In this document: positions 1-7,348 of the stretch, piece by piece
Position numbering within the stretch: the stretch's first letter is position 1
Layout of the letters: the number at the start of each line of letters is the position of its first letter
DNA from: Bacteroidota bacterium
GTDB taxonomy: Bacteria > Bacteroidota > Ignavibacteria > SZUA-365
Reading direction: 5' to 3'
NCBI GenBank assembly: GCA_018224345.1
Contig: JAGTUW010000104.1
Location: 1-9,007 of the forward strand
Length of the DNA: 9,007 nt
Program-made: the position numbers and the translations under genes
Notes under the pieces: model-generated
The model's input: only the letters and a program-made list of their open reading frames with translations
Database searches by the model: none
Told to the model about the DNA's origin: nothing

Positions 1-215
1 CCGGAAACCTGATGCGAGTTCTCCCGATTGCATCGCTTCAAGTTCGAAGAGCTTCCGAAAGGCCCGAAAAACAGACGTTTCTCTTCCGGATCTCTGACAG
101 AACGGTAAAGCAAACAGGAAGCATACTTCGTTGTCGTCGGGCGCTTTCAAGGAGAGAGTCCGGAAGTTCCCGCCGATGACGTGAACGTTGATTGTATGGA
201 AGGAGAGCAAATATC

Positions 216-479
216 GTGGCTCGTTTTTGTAAAATGGCAGGTAACGACATAATTCTTGAAGTCATATACTATCCGAACGGGGTGAAAGGCAAGATGATTC
301 CGTATAAGGACGGCAAGCAGGATGGTGTTGCGGTCAGGTGGCACGAGAGCGGAGCAATAAAGGAGGAAATCCCTTTCAAAAACGACGAGATCGACGGTGT
401 GGCGAAGTATTGGGACGAAAAGGGAAATATAACTACGAAGACTTTCAGAAACGGTGTTGAAGTGGAAGGTCTTTTCTGA
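216..479 (+). CDS. MORN/YwqK-type repeat protein, small
   Basis: About 87 residues, made almost wholly of three repeats of roughly 23 residues. Each has an aromatic-rich strand, a short turn with Asn-Gly, Ser-Gly or Lys-Gly, and a closing Asp-Gly-Val or similar (YYPNG..., RWHESG..., YWDEKG...). This is the pattern of MORN-variant repeats in the YwqK family, some of which are annotated as antitoxins; these repeats form a beta-sheet scaffold and carry no catalytic residues. I chose the GTG at 216 because AAGGAG lies at 200-205, ten bases upstream. A TTG at 192 and an ATG at 234 are in the same frame. No signal peptide or membrane segment is seen. No toxin-like partner is visible: the gene stands alone, about 450 bases before the next operon on the same strand. 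The function is not known and the antitoxin label should not be taken literally. Confidence 0.72.
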   Translation: MARFCKMAGNDIILEVIYYPNGVKGKMIPYKDGKQDGVAVRWHESGAIKEEIPFKNDEIDGVAKYWDEKGNITTKTFRNGVEVEGLF

Positions 480-710
480 CGCCCGGGCTACATTGCTTAC
501 GGGGCAACGGAGGAGGGGAGTATGCGGCGGCGATCCCGCGGCATGATGTCGTGTGCCTCGCATGATGATGGTGCGATAGGGAAACGTACAGGAGACTTTC
601 GGGGTAATGAGAAAAGAATGTTCATTGCGCACACGGGCAGAGGGGGAATGGCAAACTGTTCCCATCACAGACCTGAATTCGTGTTTTTGTGACGGAATTC
701 GACACCGGAG

Positions 711-808
711 GGTAAAAATCCCTGATGTGAAAAATCCCCGCACAGGTGGAAAAATATTCCCCGCATGCACGTTTTCTCCCTGGACCGTGAATTCCGGAAA
801 ATGCCCCT
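711..808. repeat. Iterated GG(N)AAAAAT-CCCC motifs upstream of operon
   Basis: Four similar short blocks occur in under 100 bases: GGTAAAAATCCC at 711, GTGAAAAATCCCCGC at 727, GTGGAAAAATATTCCCCGC at 746, and CCGGAAAATGCCCC at 795. The first three A-tracts start at 714, 730 and 750, so they are 16 and 20 bases apart. The last lies about 47 bases further on. They end about 125 bases before the ATG of the first operon gene. The arrangement resembles a cluster of binding sites for a regulator, or phased A-tracts that bend DNA. No protein is known to me to bind this motif, and chance in a purine/pyrimidine-skewed stretch is possible. Confidence 0.35.
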
Positions 809-926
809 GTGATTTTCGCCTGACTGAGCCATCTGATATTGACTCTCAATCGGCGTTGTGTTAATTCTCTCTCAGAAGCATATACCGACGTTGCGGACCC
901 GTTCCTGTGTCCGTTCCCATTCTTTC

Positions 927-932
927 GGAGGT
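927..932 (+). promoter_or_regulatory. Ribosome binding site GGAGGT for the first operon gene
   Basis: GGAGGT lies three bases before the ATG at 936. It decides the start against an upstream in-frame start at 858, which would add 26 residues of unlikely, Arg/Ser/His-rich sequence. The same GGAGGTAC leader precedes the fourth gene of the operon. Confidence 0.75.
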
Positions 933-935
933 ACG

Positions 936-3188
936 ATGAAAACTACGGAAACAATTGCTCAAGGAGATGCGCTCACAATGATGCATCAGATCGTGGATCT
1001 CCTGCGTGAAGTCACCGGGATCGATGCCGTGTTTGCAGACGATAACAATGCCTTCGAAGGTGTGCGGTCGAAGCAGGGAATGGGTATTCTCTCCGTCAAG
1101 GGGATAGTATCCGGTGAGGTGTTCCTCCTTACCTGCCGTCTGCTCGCTGTGCGTCGCTCCGTACATATCCCCGCGGAAATACTGTTCAACGAACTGCAGG
1201 AATTAGGACAAATCGGAACGAAATATCGACTGCGCATCGAGGATGGGCAGAACGATGAAAGAATTCTTGGCGTGGAAGTCGGTATCGCGCCTGTTCCATT
1301 TTCTCTGATTCGATTGGCACAAATGAAGGATGTCGTCGAGCGACTCGGACATTTCGCCCGTACGCTTCAGGAACACTTGCCGGAGAGAATCGACGATCTT
1401 GCGCTCAATGCCCTCTATAAAAAAGTGTCGGAAGTTTTGATGCCGGTCATTCCCTTGCATGAAGAGCTGTCCGTTCCTGATGCACTGACTCGTCTTGCCG
1501 TAGACGTACTCGAATGTCTTCGTGCTTCCATGCCGATTGCGCTTGCCGTGTCGAATCCGCTGCGTGAGGGCTTTTTCCTTTCACTCGTTGCCCGCATGAG
1601 CCGGCAGCAGGGCTTTGTCACACTGGGACGTTTGCGCTTAGGACCGATACAGCTCCGTAAAGTCACAGAACTCGCAGCGGCCGCTCCGGGAGTTCTGGTG
1701 TTTCCTGTTCACCAACTGTTGTTGAGTACGAGTGAGCAGTACGAAATGAAAGACCAACTCCGTTCATTTTACGCGGAGATCGCATCTTCAGGAAAAGGGC
1801 TGATATTGACGGGTGTCATAGACGAATTGCAATCCACACTCAATTGCGGGCAGGGCGCGGTGCTCGATCCTCTCGAACCGGTGATCGCACATGTGAACGA
1901 GAACATTCCGTTCGATTTGCTTATCGAACATGCTGTCGATGCGGGTATGCGCACCGTGGGTGGGGGATCACAGGTTGTTCGTCGCAACGTAATCGCGCAG
2001 ATTGGTGAAGTTCTGGGCAATGAGAACGAGATTGAGCGCGAGCGTCTTCTGCCGGCCGTCGTGCGCCGGGAAGTATCCCTGCAGCAGAATGGTACGGGCG
2101 CGGTGATGCCGACGCGTGAATTCGTCGCATCAATAAAATCGCGGAGAGAAACATTTTCAGGTCTCGGAAATACAGCCGTGGCCCGGCGCTCCTCCGATGT
2201 CCGCCAGAGAATGATCGATACATTCTGCGATCCACGAATCGAAGAGTATCTCAATGGCGCGATCCTCGCACAGGAAGAAGCTATTCGCAAATTGGTTTAC
2301 CGATTGCGGCAGGAAATACTTACGCGTCCGGATCATCAACCCGTCCGGGTGCTCATTCAAGGAACTCCGGCAACCGGAAAATCACAGGCGAGCGCACTGC
2401 TCGCGAAGCTTCTCGGTTGGACGCACATGACCATCGATTGTGGTGGAATCCCGGATTACTACACCTTCAATTCGCAGCTTCTCGGCTCAGGCCGCGGGAT
2501 CGTGATGTCGAGGCATCCCGGGCGTCTGGAGATTGCGGCCAGGGAGCGGGTCGTGCTGGAAGTATCGGATCTCGATCACGCTCCCGCGCATATTCGCGCG
2601 GCGATCGGTGACCTGTTTCTCCTGTGCATGGAAACAGGGCTGGGGCAGTCCGCTACAGGCGGGGTTTTCAACTGCGCAAATCTGTTGATTGTGTTCACGG
2701 TCAATCTTCCAAACAGACGGGATGAGAAAGTACACAATGCATTTGGCTTCCATGAAGCAGATACGACTGAAGCAGAAGACCGCGTCGTCCGTGAGATGCT
2801 CGACATTATGTCTTCGGCCTTTTTATCCAGAGTAGGAACTCCGATACTGTTCCATTCACTCTCAGGTGAAACGCTGAACACCATAGCATCGAACGAACTT
2901 GGAAATGCAGTGAAGCGGGCAGCACGAAATACAGGGCATCCAGTCAGCACAGTGGCTGTGGATCGGGAGGCCGCCGCGCTGATCGTCGAACGGGTGCGAA
3001 AGAGTATTGTCTCCTTTGGTGCGCGCATACTTCTCGAGCAGGCACGCTCGATGGTGGCGGAGGCCTATGTCGAAGGGATGAACGGGCAGTTGTGCACCGG
3101 TCACGTTCGTGTCCAGAAAAAGGGGAACCGAATTGTCATTGTACCAAAAGACAGGAGCGAATCATGCAACGATTCATCTTCCGCGTAG
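936..3188 (+). CDS. ClpB/Hsp100 D2-type AAA+ ATPase with divergent N-terminal half
   Basis: 750 residues. The C-terminal part is a clear Clp/Hsp100 D2-type AAA+ module. Walker A is GTPATGKS (476-483). SQLLG then GRGIVM (to about 524) aligns with the ClpB segment SRLIG...GYVG that forms the pore loop. An arginine-finger segment AFLSR (R632) matches the PEFINR region, and GAR (695-697) is sensor 2. Two departures are notable. The pore-loop Tyr is Ile522, and Walker B reads VVLEVSDLDHA (539-549), which puts Ser544-Asp545 where ClpB has Asp-Glu. Residues 1 to about 190 match nothing I recognise. Residues about 199-295 show hydrophobic strands spaced like a degenerate nucleotide-binding fold (LVFP at 254-257, LILTG at 289-293) with no Walker A, perhaps a dead D1 ring. 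By family, the role would be ATP-driven protein remodelling in the cytoplasm. It is the first gene of a four-gene operon and overlaps the next by 25 bases. The module is sure; the substrate is unknown. Confidence 0.85.
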   Translation: MKTTETIAQGDALTMMHQIVDLLREVTGIDAVFADDNNAFEGVRSKQGMGILSVKGIVSGEVFLLTCRLLAVRRSVHIPAEILFNELQELGQIGTKYRLRIEDGQNDERILGVEVGIAPVPFSLIRLAQMKDVVERLGHFARTLQEHLPERIDDLALNALYKKVSEVLMPVIPLHEELSVPDALTRLAVDVLECLRASMPIALAVSNPLREGFFLSLVARMSRQQGFVTLGRLRLGPIQLRKVTELAAAAPGVLVFPVHQLLLSTSEQYEMKDQLRSFYAEIASSGKGLILTGVIDELQSTLNCGQGAVLDPLEPVIAHVNENIPFDLLIEHAVDAGMRTVGGGSQVVRRNVIAQIGEVLGNENEIERERLLPAVVRREVSLQQNGTGAVMPTREFVASIKSRRETFSGLGNTAVARRSSDVRQRMIDTFCDPRIEEYLNGAILAQEEAIRKLVYRLRQEILTRPDHQPVRVLIQGTPATGKSQASALLAKLLGWTHMTIDCGGIPDYYTFNSQLLGSGRGIVMSRHPGRLEIAARERVVLEVSDLDHAPAHIRAAIGDLFLLCMETGLGQSATGGVFNCANLLIVFTVNLPNRRDEKVHNAFGFHEADTTEAEDRVVREMLDIMSSAFLSRVGTPILFHSLSGETLNTIASNELGNAVKRAARNTGHPVSTVAVDREAAALIVERVRKSIVSFGARILLEQARSMVAEAYVEGMNGQLCTGHVRVQKKGNRIVIVPKDRSESCNDSSSA

Positions 3189-4168
3189 ATAAGCCGGAAT
3201 ATCACGATGCCGGAGCCCGATCAATCATTGAATTACGGGGCGCTGCCGGGAACAACAATCTGTACATCCAGAAATCAAAACTGGAAATATTTGTCGGTGC
3301 GATAGCGACACACGAGGCCGTCAGTGTTTCCGGTCCTACCGGATCCGGGAAAACTGCGCTCATCGAGGCGCTTACCCGGGTACCGGAGAACTTCCTGCCG
3401 GTGTGTGAAGCGCTGAGTCTGCCTCCGAAACCGGTACTCTGCTACCCTGTCGAAATGAATCAGTTCGAAACAGGCGCCGAGGTATACCGCGTGCGATCTC
3501 TCGCGAGCGGGAACACCTTCTATGAGGATTCACCTTTGTTCAAAGCGCTGGAAGAAGCGCAACCCCTGAAGGAAAAAAACTACATCGTAATCTGGCACAG
3601 GGAATTGGGACGTTGTCAGGCAGGGATCCAGGGTGCGCTGGTCAATATTATTACGAGAGGAGACATCATTCACCCCGACGGAAGGCGTTACGCTTCCGAA
3701 GGAATTTCGTTCGTTGCCGATTCCAATTATCAGGACATGGATGACGGAACGTACACGCTCTGTGTTTTCGACGATGCGCTGCGACGGCGCTACAGCGTCA
3801 ACCTGACGCTGGAGTATCTGCCCGCCTCGACGGAGATACTGATTTTGCGGCATCTGCTCGAACGCGAAGGAGCATCGACCGATGACGAAACGCTGAGTTG
3901 TCTTGTAAAGCTCGGTGCCAGAATCCGTGAGGAAAAACGCAATGGTCGGCTGCAGTCTGTCCCGCCCCCGACGATTTACGGATATCTGGCTGTCCTGCGG
4001 CTCTCTGCTCTTCTTCCGAATTATGAACTGAAAGATATCGGAGAAAACACCTTGCTGGGGAGCGCCTCGGTTGAAGATCGCCGGCTTTTTCCGGCTCTGT
4101 ACCACGATGTATTCGGCAGTGATGCCGCAAATGATGCGGACATCAGCATCGGCAGTGATTTATTGTGA
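3164..4168 (+). CDS. MoxR/CobS/NorQ-type AAA+ ATPase
   Basis: 334 residues, about the usual size for a MoxR-like ATPase. Walker A is GPTGSGKT (57-64). The Walker B region reads YIVIWHRELGR (140-150) and is followed by QGALVNII, which aligns with the MoxR pattern DEINR...QSALLEAM. Arg146 therefore stands where the magnesium-binding Asp is expected, while Glu147 is kept. Sensor 1 Asn is N188 in VADSNYQ. An arginine-finger segment DDALRRRY lies at 203-210. The start at 3164 follows CAGGAG (3152-3157) and overlaps the previous gene by 25 bases, which suggests translational coupling; an in-frame upstream start at 3092 would add 24 residues lying wholly inside the previous gene. MoxR ATPases act as chaperones that load cofactors or activate complexes together with a vWA partner, and the next gene encodes one. 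The assignment to the family is firm; whether it hydrolyses ATP normally is open because of the Walker B change. Confidence 0.85.
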   Translation: MQRFIFRVDKPEYHDAGARSIIELRGAAGNNNLYIQKSKLEIFVGAIATHEAVSVSGPTGSGKTALIEALTRVPENFLPVCEALSLPPKPVLCYPVEMNQFETGAEVYRVRSLASGNTFYEDSPLFKALEEAQPLKEKNYIVIWHRELGRCQAGIQGALVNIITRGDIIHPDGRRYASEGISFVADSNYQDMDDGTYTLCVFDDALRRRYSVNLTLEYLPASTEILILRHLLEREGASTDDETLSCLVKLGARIREEKRNGRLQSVPPPTIYGYLAVLRLSALLPNYELKDIGENTLLGSASVEDRRLFPALYHDVFGSDAANDADISIGSDLL

Positions 4169-4177
4169 GGAAATCGC

Positions 4178-6196
4178 ATGAACAGCAACACAGGAAGTAC
4201 CGACCATTATCCCCTGCACATTCGGCGCAGTCGTTCAGACTGGTGCGGGATCAGGATTGATGATGCATTTCGGCCGAATGTGGATTACATCGTTCGATCC
4301 ACGGCACACAGAATGTTTTCCAAACAGGTCCTGGCCGCACAATCGGCAGCCGTGCGTGCCGCCAGGGGAAAATTACCGCGTGATTACAGAGCAGAGAAAG
4401 CCCAGATCGCACCTTGCTACACTTCCTGGCCCCGCGGGCCTGCAGCGGTTGCGGCAATAGGCATGAGTGCCTATATCGAGTTTCTTCAGCACACTTCTGC
4501 GGACTATCTCCGGGAACACTGCCTGAAGGACGAAGAGAAAATTGCAGCATTGCAAAAAGCTTTCGCAGTGTCGATCGATGATATTCGTAATGTCGTCGGC
4601 AAGATCGCAAGTACCGTTGAAATCCGTCTGTTCAGCGTTCTTCTGGGACGAAATCCGGAATTGAAATCCGTGGAAGTCTATCGCCTTTTTCTCGCCTCGC
4701 AGAAGGAACTGCTGTTTACAAGCGTCAAGGAAATTATTGAAGGGGTCGTACTCTTCGGAGATATTTTCCCTCCACTCGAGTATTTTCCCGTCAATAAAAT
4801 ATCACGGAATATCACAACAGAAATGTTGAATGTGTCGCATCCCTATCTTTCGGAATTGCATGAGCTGAAACCGGAAAAGAACTTTGCATTCGGCGTGGCA
4901 TGGGTCTGGGCTCTCAGCGATGTGATGGCGGCGCATTTGCCGAAAGAGAGTCTGCAGAAAAAATCGAATCGGGGTCCTTTACCCTGCGGTTCGATACCAC
5001 CGCTCGACCGCAATCGTCAACCGATGCTAGACAATAGAAGCGCGGACGCACAGTTGATTCTGAACGCATCACTGGAGTTTGCATTGTGCGGAAAGTCCGG
5101 GGCGGATACGATCGAGAAAGAGGAACTCGATCCGGAAGCGAGTCGAATACTACAGAACTTCATGCGTTCGATAGTTGAAGCCGGCAGGGGTAATGAGATT
5201 TGGGAGGATCCGAGAGCGGATTTGCTCGAAAGGCGACTCGGTGAAAGAGGTTTCTTACGTGACCCTCTCGAAGGCAGCCCGACAATGGGATTGTATTGTT
5301 CCGTTCCGTTGTATGGAAAAGAGGCAGCCTCCGCCGAGTTGTTTGAGTCCGTGATGGAGGAAGAGGCCAATCATGCCGACGCCGATCGACTGCGGGACGA
5401 TGCGGCGCCGCTCGCATCCGAAATACGGCGTCTCCTGTATCCGAACAAGACAACTGTCACTGAAATGGAAAAAATAAGGCCCAGTGGCTCCCTCGATCCG
5501 TCCCGTCTTGCGGCGGCGGATTTCTCGGAAGCGGTGTATCGCAGTGTGAAGACGAGACGCACGGAAGATGAGCGTGGCAAACCCGTGCTGGTGATCGCCG
5601 CCGATGCCTCCTCGAGTCTGGAAGTGAAACAGTGGCGAATGATACGCCTGCTCTGTGCCGCCTGGATACTGAGCGTGCGCCGGGGTCGTGTCCAACTGCT
5701 GAGCTGTCTCTACCACAGTGGACGTGTGCATCCCGGCAGGAGCGAGAGTCTCGTCCGATGGATCATCCATCCACGAAAAACCGTCCATCGCAGCCATGAT
5801 GAAGCGATTCGGGTACTGGCGGGCCTGGTAAAGGGCACCGGTACACAGGCCGATGCAGTCAGCCTGCGCTTCATCGTCGATGAAGCACAGAAAGTCGCCA
5901 TGGGACGCAAGACCTATCTTGTTGTGTTCACGGATGCAAAATGGAACCGCAGTTTTCGCTCGGCTCAAACCGGGCTAGAGGAAATGCGTCTGATGCTGAA
6001 GCAGCTCAAGCTGGACTATCCCGGCTGTCTCCATACCACGCTCATCGTATTGGGTGATGAATTATCGCGTATCGATAACCTCATAGACACCGTCATTCGG
6101 GTATCCGATGATGATTTACAAAACGCCGATGCCGTAGCGGGCAGGATTGCACGCTATGTCGCCTCGACCATAAAAGAGCGCAAACGGATGTATTGA
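4178..6196 (+). CDS. CobT/NorD-like protein with C-terminal vWA domain
   Basis: 672 residues, starting nine bases after the MoxR-type gene and preceded by GAGGA (4167-4171). The C-terminal domain (about 465-670) is a von Willebrand A fold with a complete metal-ion site: D476-x-S478-x-S480, a Thr in GTGTQ (T554 or T556), and D586 in VVFTD. Just before it comes RRLLYPN, then SGSLDPSRLAAADFSEAVY and a charged stretch. This order recalls CobT and NorD, where a G-x-LD-x-x-x-L motif leads into the vWA domain. The first 400 or so residues are mostly helical-looking, with no domain I recognise. An acidic stretch (ESVMEEEANHADAD) lies before the vWA part. No signal peptide or membrane segment is seen, so it is likely cytoplasmic. 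In known pairs the vWA protein binds the MoxR ring and the client through the metal site. It is very probably the partner of the preceding ATPase. Confidence 0.82.
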   Translation: MNSNTGSTDHYPLHIRRSRSDWCGIRIDDAFRPNVDYIVRSTAHRMFSKQVLAAQSAAVRAARGKLPRDYRAEKAQIAPCYTSWPRGPAAVAAIGMSAYIEFLQHTSADYLREHCLKDEEKIAALQKAFAVSIDDIRNVVGKIASTVEIRLFSVLLGRNPELKSVEVYRLFLASQKELLFTSVKEIIEGVVLFGDIFPPLEYFPVNKISRNITTEMLNVSHPYLSELHELKPEKNFAFGVAWVWALSDVMAAHLPKESLQKKSNRGPLPCGSIPPLDRNRQPMLDNRSADAQLILNASLEFALCGKSGADTIEKEELDPEASRILQNFMRSIVEAGRGNEIWEDPRADLLERRLGERGFLRDPLEGSPTMGLYCSVPLYGKEAASAELFESVMEEEANHADADRLRDDAAPLASEIRRLLYPNKTTVTEMEKIRPSGSLDPSRLAAADFSEAVYRSVKTRRTEDERGKPVLVIAADASSSLEVKQWRMIRLLCAAWILSVRRGRVQLLSCLYHSGRVHPGRSESLVRWIIHPRKTVHRSHDEAIRVLAGLVKGTGTQADAVSLRFIVDEAQKVAMGRKTYLVVFTDAKWNRSFRSAQTGLEEMRLMLKQLKLDYPGCLHTTLIVLGDELSRIDNLIDTVIRVSDDDLQNADAVAGRIARYVASTIKERKRMY

Positions 6197-6203
6197 AGGA
6201 GGT
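6196..6203 (+). promoter_or_regulatory. Strong ribosome binding site AAGGAGGT
   Basis: AAGGAGGT begins on the last base of the vWA gene's stop codon. Two ATG codons follow in the same frame, at 6206 and 6209. The second gives the more usual five-base spacing, so the true product may lack the first Met. Confidence 0.75.
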
Positions 6204-6205
6204 AC

Positions 6206-7348
6206 ATGATGGACAAAACTTTCATCGAAAATATGCTTTCCTATTACCCGCGTCGGGAAACGATAAAGCCATGGGAATCCAACTGCTCAACCGGGATACG
6301 GCCTGTCGCCGAACGCCTGGCGCCTCTGTTCAAATACCTCCGCAAGCTCGATACGGAACGAAGCACGCTCGAACAGCACGGTGGCTCCATTACGAACCTG
6401 GAGCGCATTTCGCAAATACTGAATCACGTGTTTCACCTCGAAAGTACAACCGGTATGGACAGACCCTGCAGACTTTCCGATCCACGGGATCTGCGGTCGA
6501 TTATCGGCGAGTGCAGTGATTATACCGTGCATCTCGAGATTCGTACACGTCATCATGGCATCCCGGTGTACTATTGCTGCAGAACGAGACAGGATGTATT
6601 CACGGAGTATTCTCTCGTCGTCGAAGACTATTATCGTTCACCGTCGTATCCCATGGACGATGAGCGATTTGTCAGTTTGCGTCTGCGAGGCAGGGAGGAA
6701 TACTTCCTGCGTCTCTCGCAATTTCGTGCGGCGGTTAATCGCATGCTCGGAGAAGGCAATCCTTCCGCAGGCGACGGTTGCCACTACGCTGTCGACAGTA
6801 ACCACTACGCTGTCGACAGTTGCCTTTACGCTGCCGGTCGCTGGGTGTTCTCTGCCGCATGGCATGAGAGTCAGCGTCCCGCCCGGCTCGTCGCCCGGTG
6901 TTTCGGCCTCGATTCCTTCGAACGTGCGGTTGAATGCCTGCATCTGATTCTCACATCGGATCCCTGCGAATTACGGGCACGGGTTGACGACAAGTTGATC
7001 CGCTTTTTTGACGAGGTTTATCCGCAGGATTCTATTCGTACCTATCTGCGGATGTTGACAGGAATGTGTGGTGTGGAACTGGACGCGACCTGGCGGAAGG
7101 CGCTCGGGTTGCAGCGGGAGCTCACCATACAGTACAGACAATTTCTGGAGACGGAAGTCAAATGGGGGGTGTTAAAATCAGATATACCACTATGGAAAAT
7201 AGTTTATGGCAACTATGGGAGAATGGATGTAATCGGTGGGACGCTTCGGAGCTCCCGCGTGCTCCAGCGTGCTTCAGAGCATTTGGAAAAAAAGGCATAC
7301 GAGCTTATCCAAAGATTGTTCGCATCCTTGTCAATAAATATGAAATGA
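6206..7348 (+). CDS. Unassigned fourth protein of the ATPase-vWA operon
   Basis: 380 residues. I do not recognise the family. It has no signal peptide, membrane segment or nucleotide-binding motif. It is rich in Arg, Tyr and Leu, with predicted helices near the ends (RPVAERLAPLFKYLRKL at about 32-48; RVLQRASEHLEKKAYELIQRL near the C-terminus) and a mixed, probably beta-containing middle (VHLEIRTRHHGIPVYYCC). Residues 193-206 hold two copies of HYAVDS followed by N or C, encoded by a 21-base tandem repeat; degenerate copies flank them. The start at 6206 follows a near-perfect ribosome site, nine bases after the vWA gene, so it is surely co-translated with the operon. Its place suggests a client, adaptor or target-recognition subunit for the ATPase/vWA proteins, which is inference from position only. 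The stop codon lies within an imperfect direct repeat (7330-7348 and 7373-7391). Confidence 0.75.
   Translation: MMDKTFIENMLSYYPRRETIKPWESNCSTGIRPVAERLAPLFKYLRKLDTERSTLEQHGGSITNLERISQILNHVFHLESTTGMDRPCRLSDPRDLRSIIGECSDYTVHLEIRTRHHGIPVYYCCRTRQDVFTEYSLVVEDYYRSPSYPMDDERFVSLRLRGREEYFLRLSQFRAAVNRMLGEGNPSAGDGCHYAVDSNHYAVDSCLYAAGRWVFSAAWHESQRPARLVARCFGLDSFERAVECLHLILTSDPCELRARVDDKLIRFFDEVYPQDSIRTYLRMLTGMCGVELDATWRKALGLQRELTIQYRQFLETEVKWGVLKSDIPLWKIVYGNYGRMDVIGGTLRSSRVLQRASEHLEKKAYELIQRLFASLSINMK
6767..6844 (+). repeat. In-frame 21-base tandem repeat with palindromic core
   Basis: Two near-identical 21-base units (6782-6802 and 6803-6823; they differ only in the last codon, AAC or TGC) are flanked by a partial copy (6767-6781, 12 of 15 bases matching the unit end) and a decayed copy (6824-6844). 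Each full unit contains the perfect 10-base palindrome CTGTCGACAG (6789-6798 and 6810-6819). The unit is a multiple of three and so adds seven residues per copy without breaking the frame. Confidence 0.85.

Larger units (their letters stand above)
480..935. other. Gene-free leader region upstream of the ATPase operon
   Basis: No convincing gene is seen here. An open frame at 607-864 on the plus strand (85 codons) has no recognisable family, only a weak ribosome site and odd composition, and is probably chance. The region begins with an 8-base palindrome, GCCCGGGC (481-488), directly after the MORN gene; it has no T-run and so is not a convincing terminator. The part from 711 to 808 holds repeated A-tract/C-tract motifs described separately. 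A TTGACT at 839-844 could be a -35 element, but the -10 match downstream is poor. The operon promoter is likely to lie in this region, because the next genes are tightly packed. Confidence 0.5.

Noticed and set aside
3..180. Open plus-strand frame at the left edge
   Set aside because: Arg/Ser-rich translation with no recognisable domain; could be the tail of a gene from outside the window but nothing supports it.
147..770. 207-codon open frame on the minus strand
   Set aside because: It lies opposite the MORN-repeat gene and the leader region, has no recognisable family, and is rich in Ser, Thr, Arg, Pro and His as expected of a chance frame.
607..864. 85-codon plus-strand frame upstream of the operon
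   Set aside because: Weak ribosome site, no family match, and its second half is the iterated A-tract region; more likely untranslated leader.
839..867. Sigma70-like promoter with TTGACT at 839
   Set aside because: The -35 match is good, but no -10 hexamer at 16-18 bases downstream matches more than about half of TATAAT.
3530..4105. 191-codon minus-strand frame within the MoxR-type gene
   Set aside because: Fully antisense to a gene with clear AAA+ motifs; no motifs of its own.
5255..5968. 237-codon minus-strand frame within the vWA gene
   Set aside because: Antisense to the complete metal-site vWA domain; composition rich in His, Arg and Gly with no recognisable domain.
6767..6844. CRISPR-like array
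   Set aside because: Units are contiguous 21-base tandem repeats with no unique spacers and lie inside a coding frame.
936..7348. Known nitric oxide reductase, cobaltochelatase or gas-vesicle accessory operon
   Set aside because: The MoxR-vWA pair resembles NorQ-NorD and CobS-CobT, but no NorCB, CobN or Gvp structural gene is in the window, and the ClpB-like first gene does not belong to those operons.
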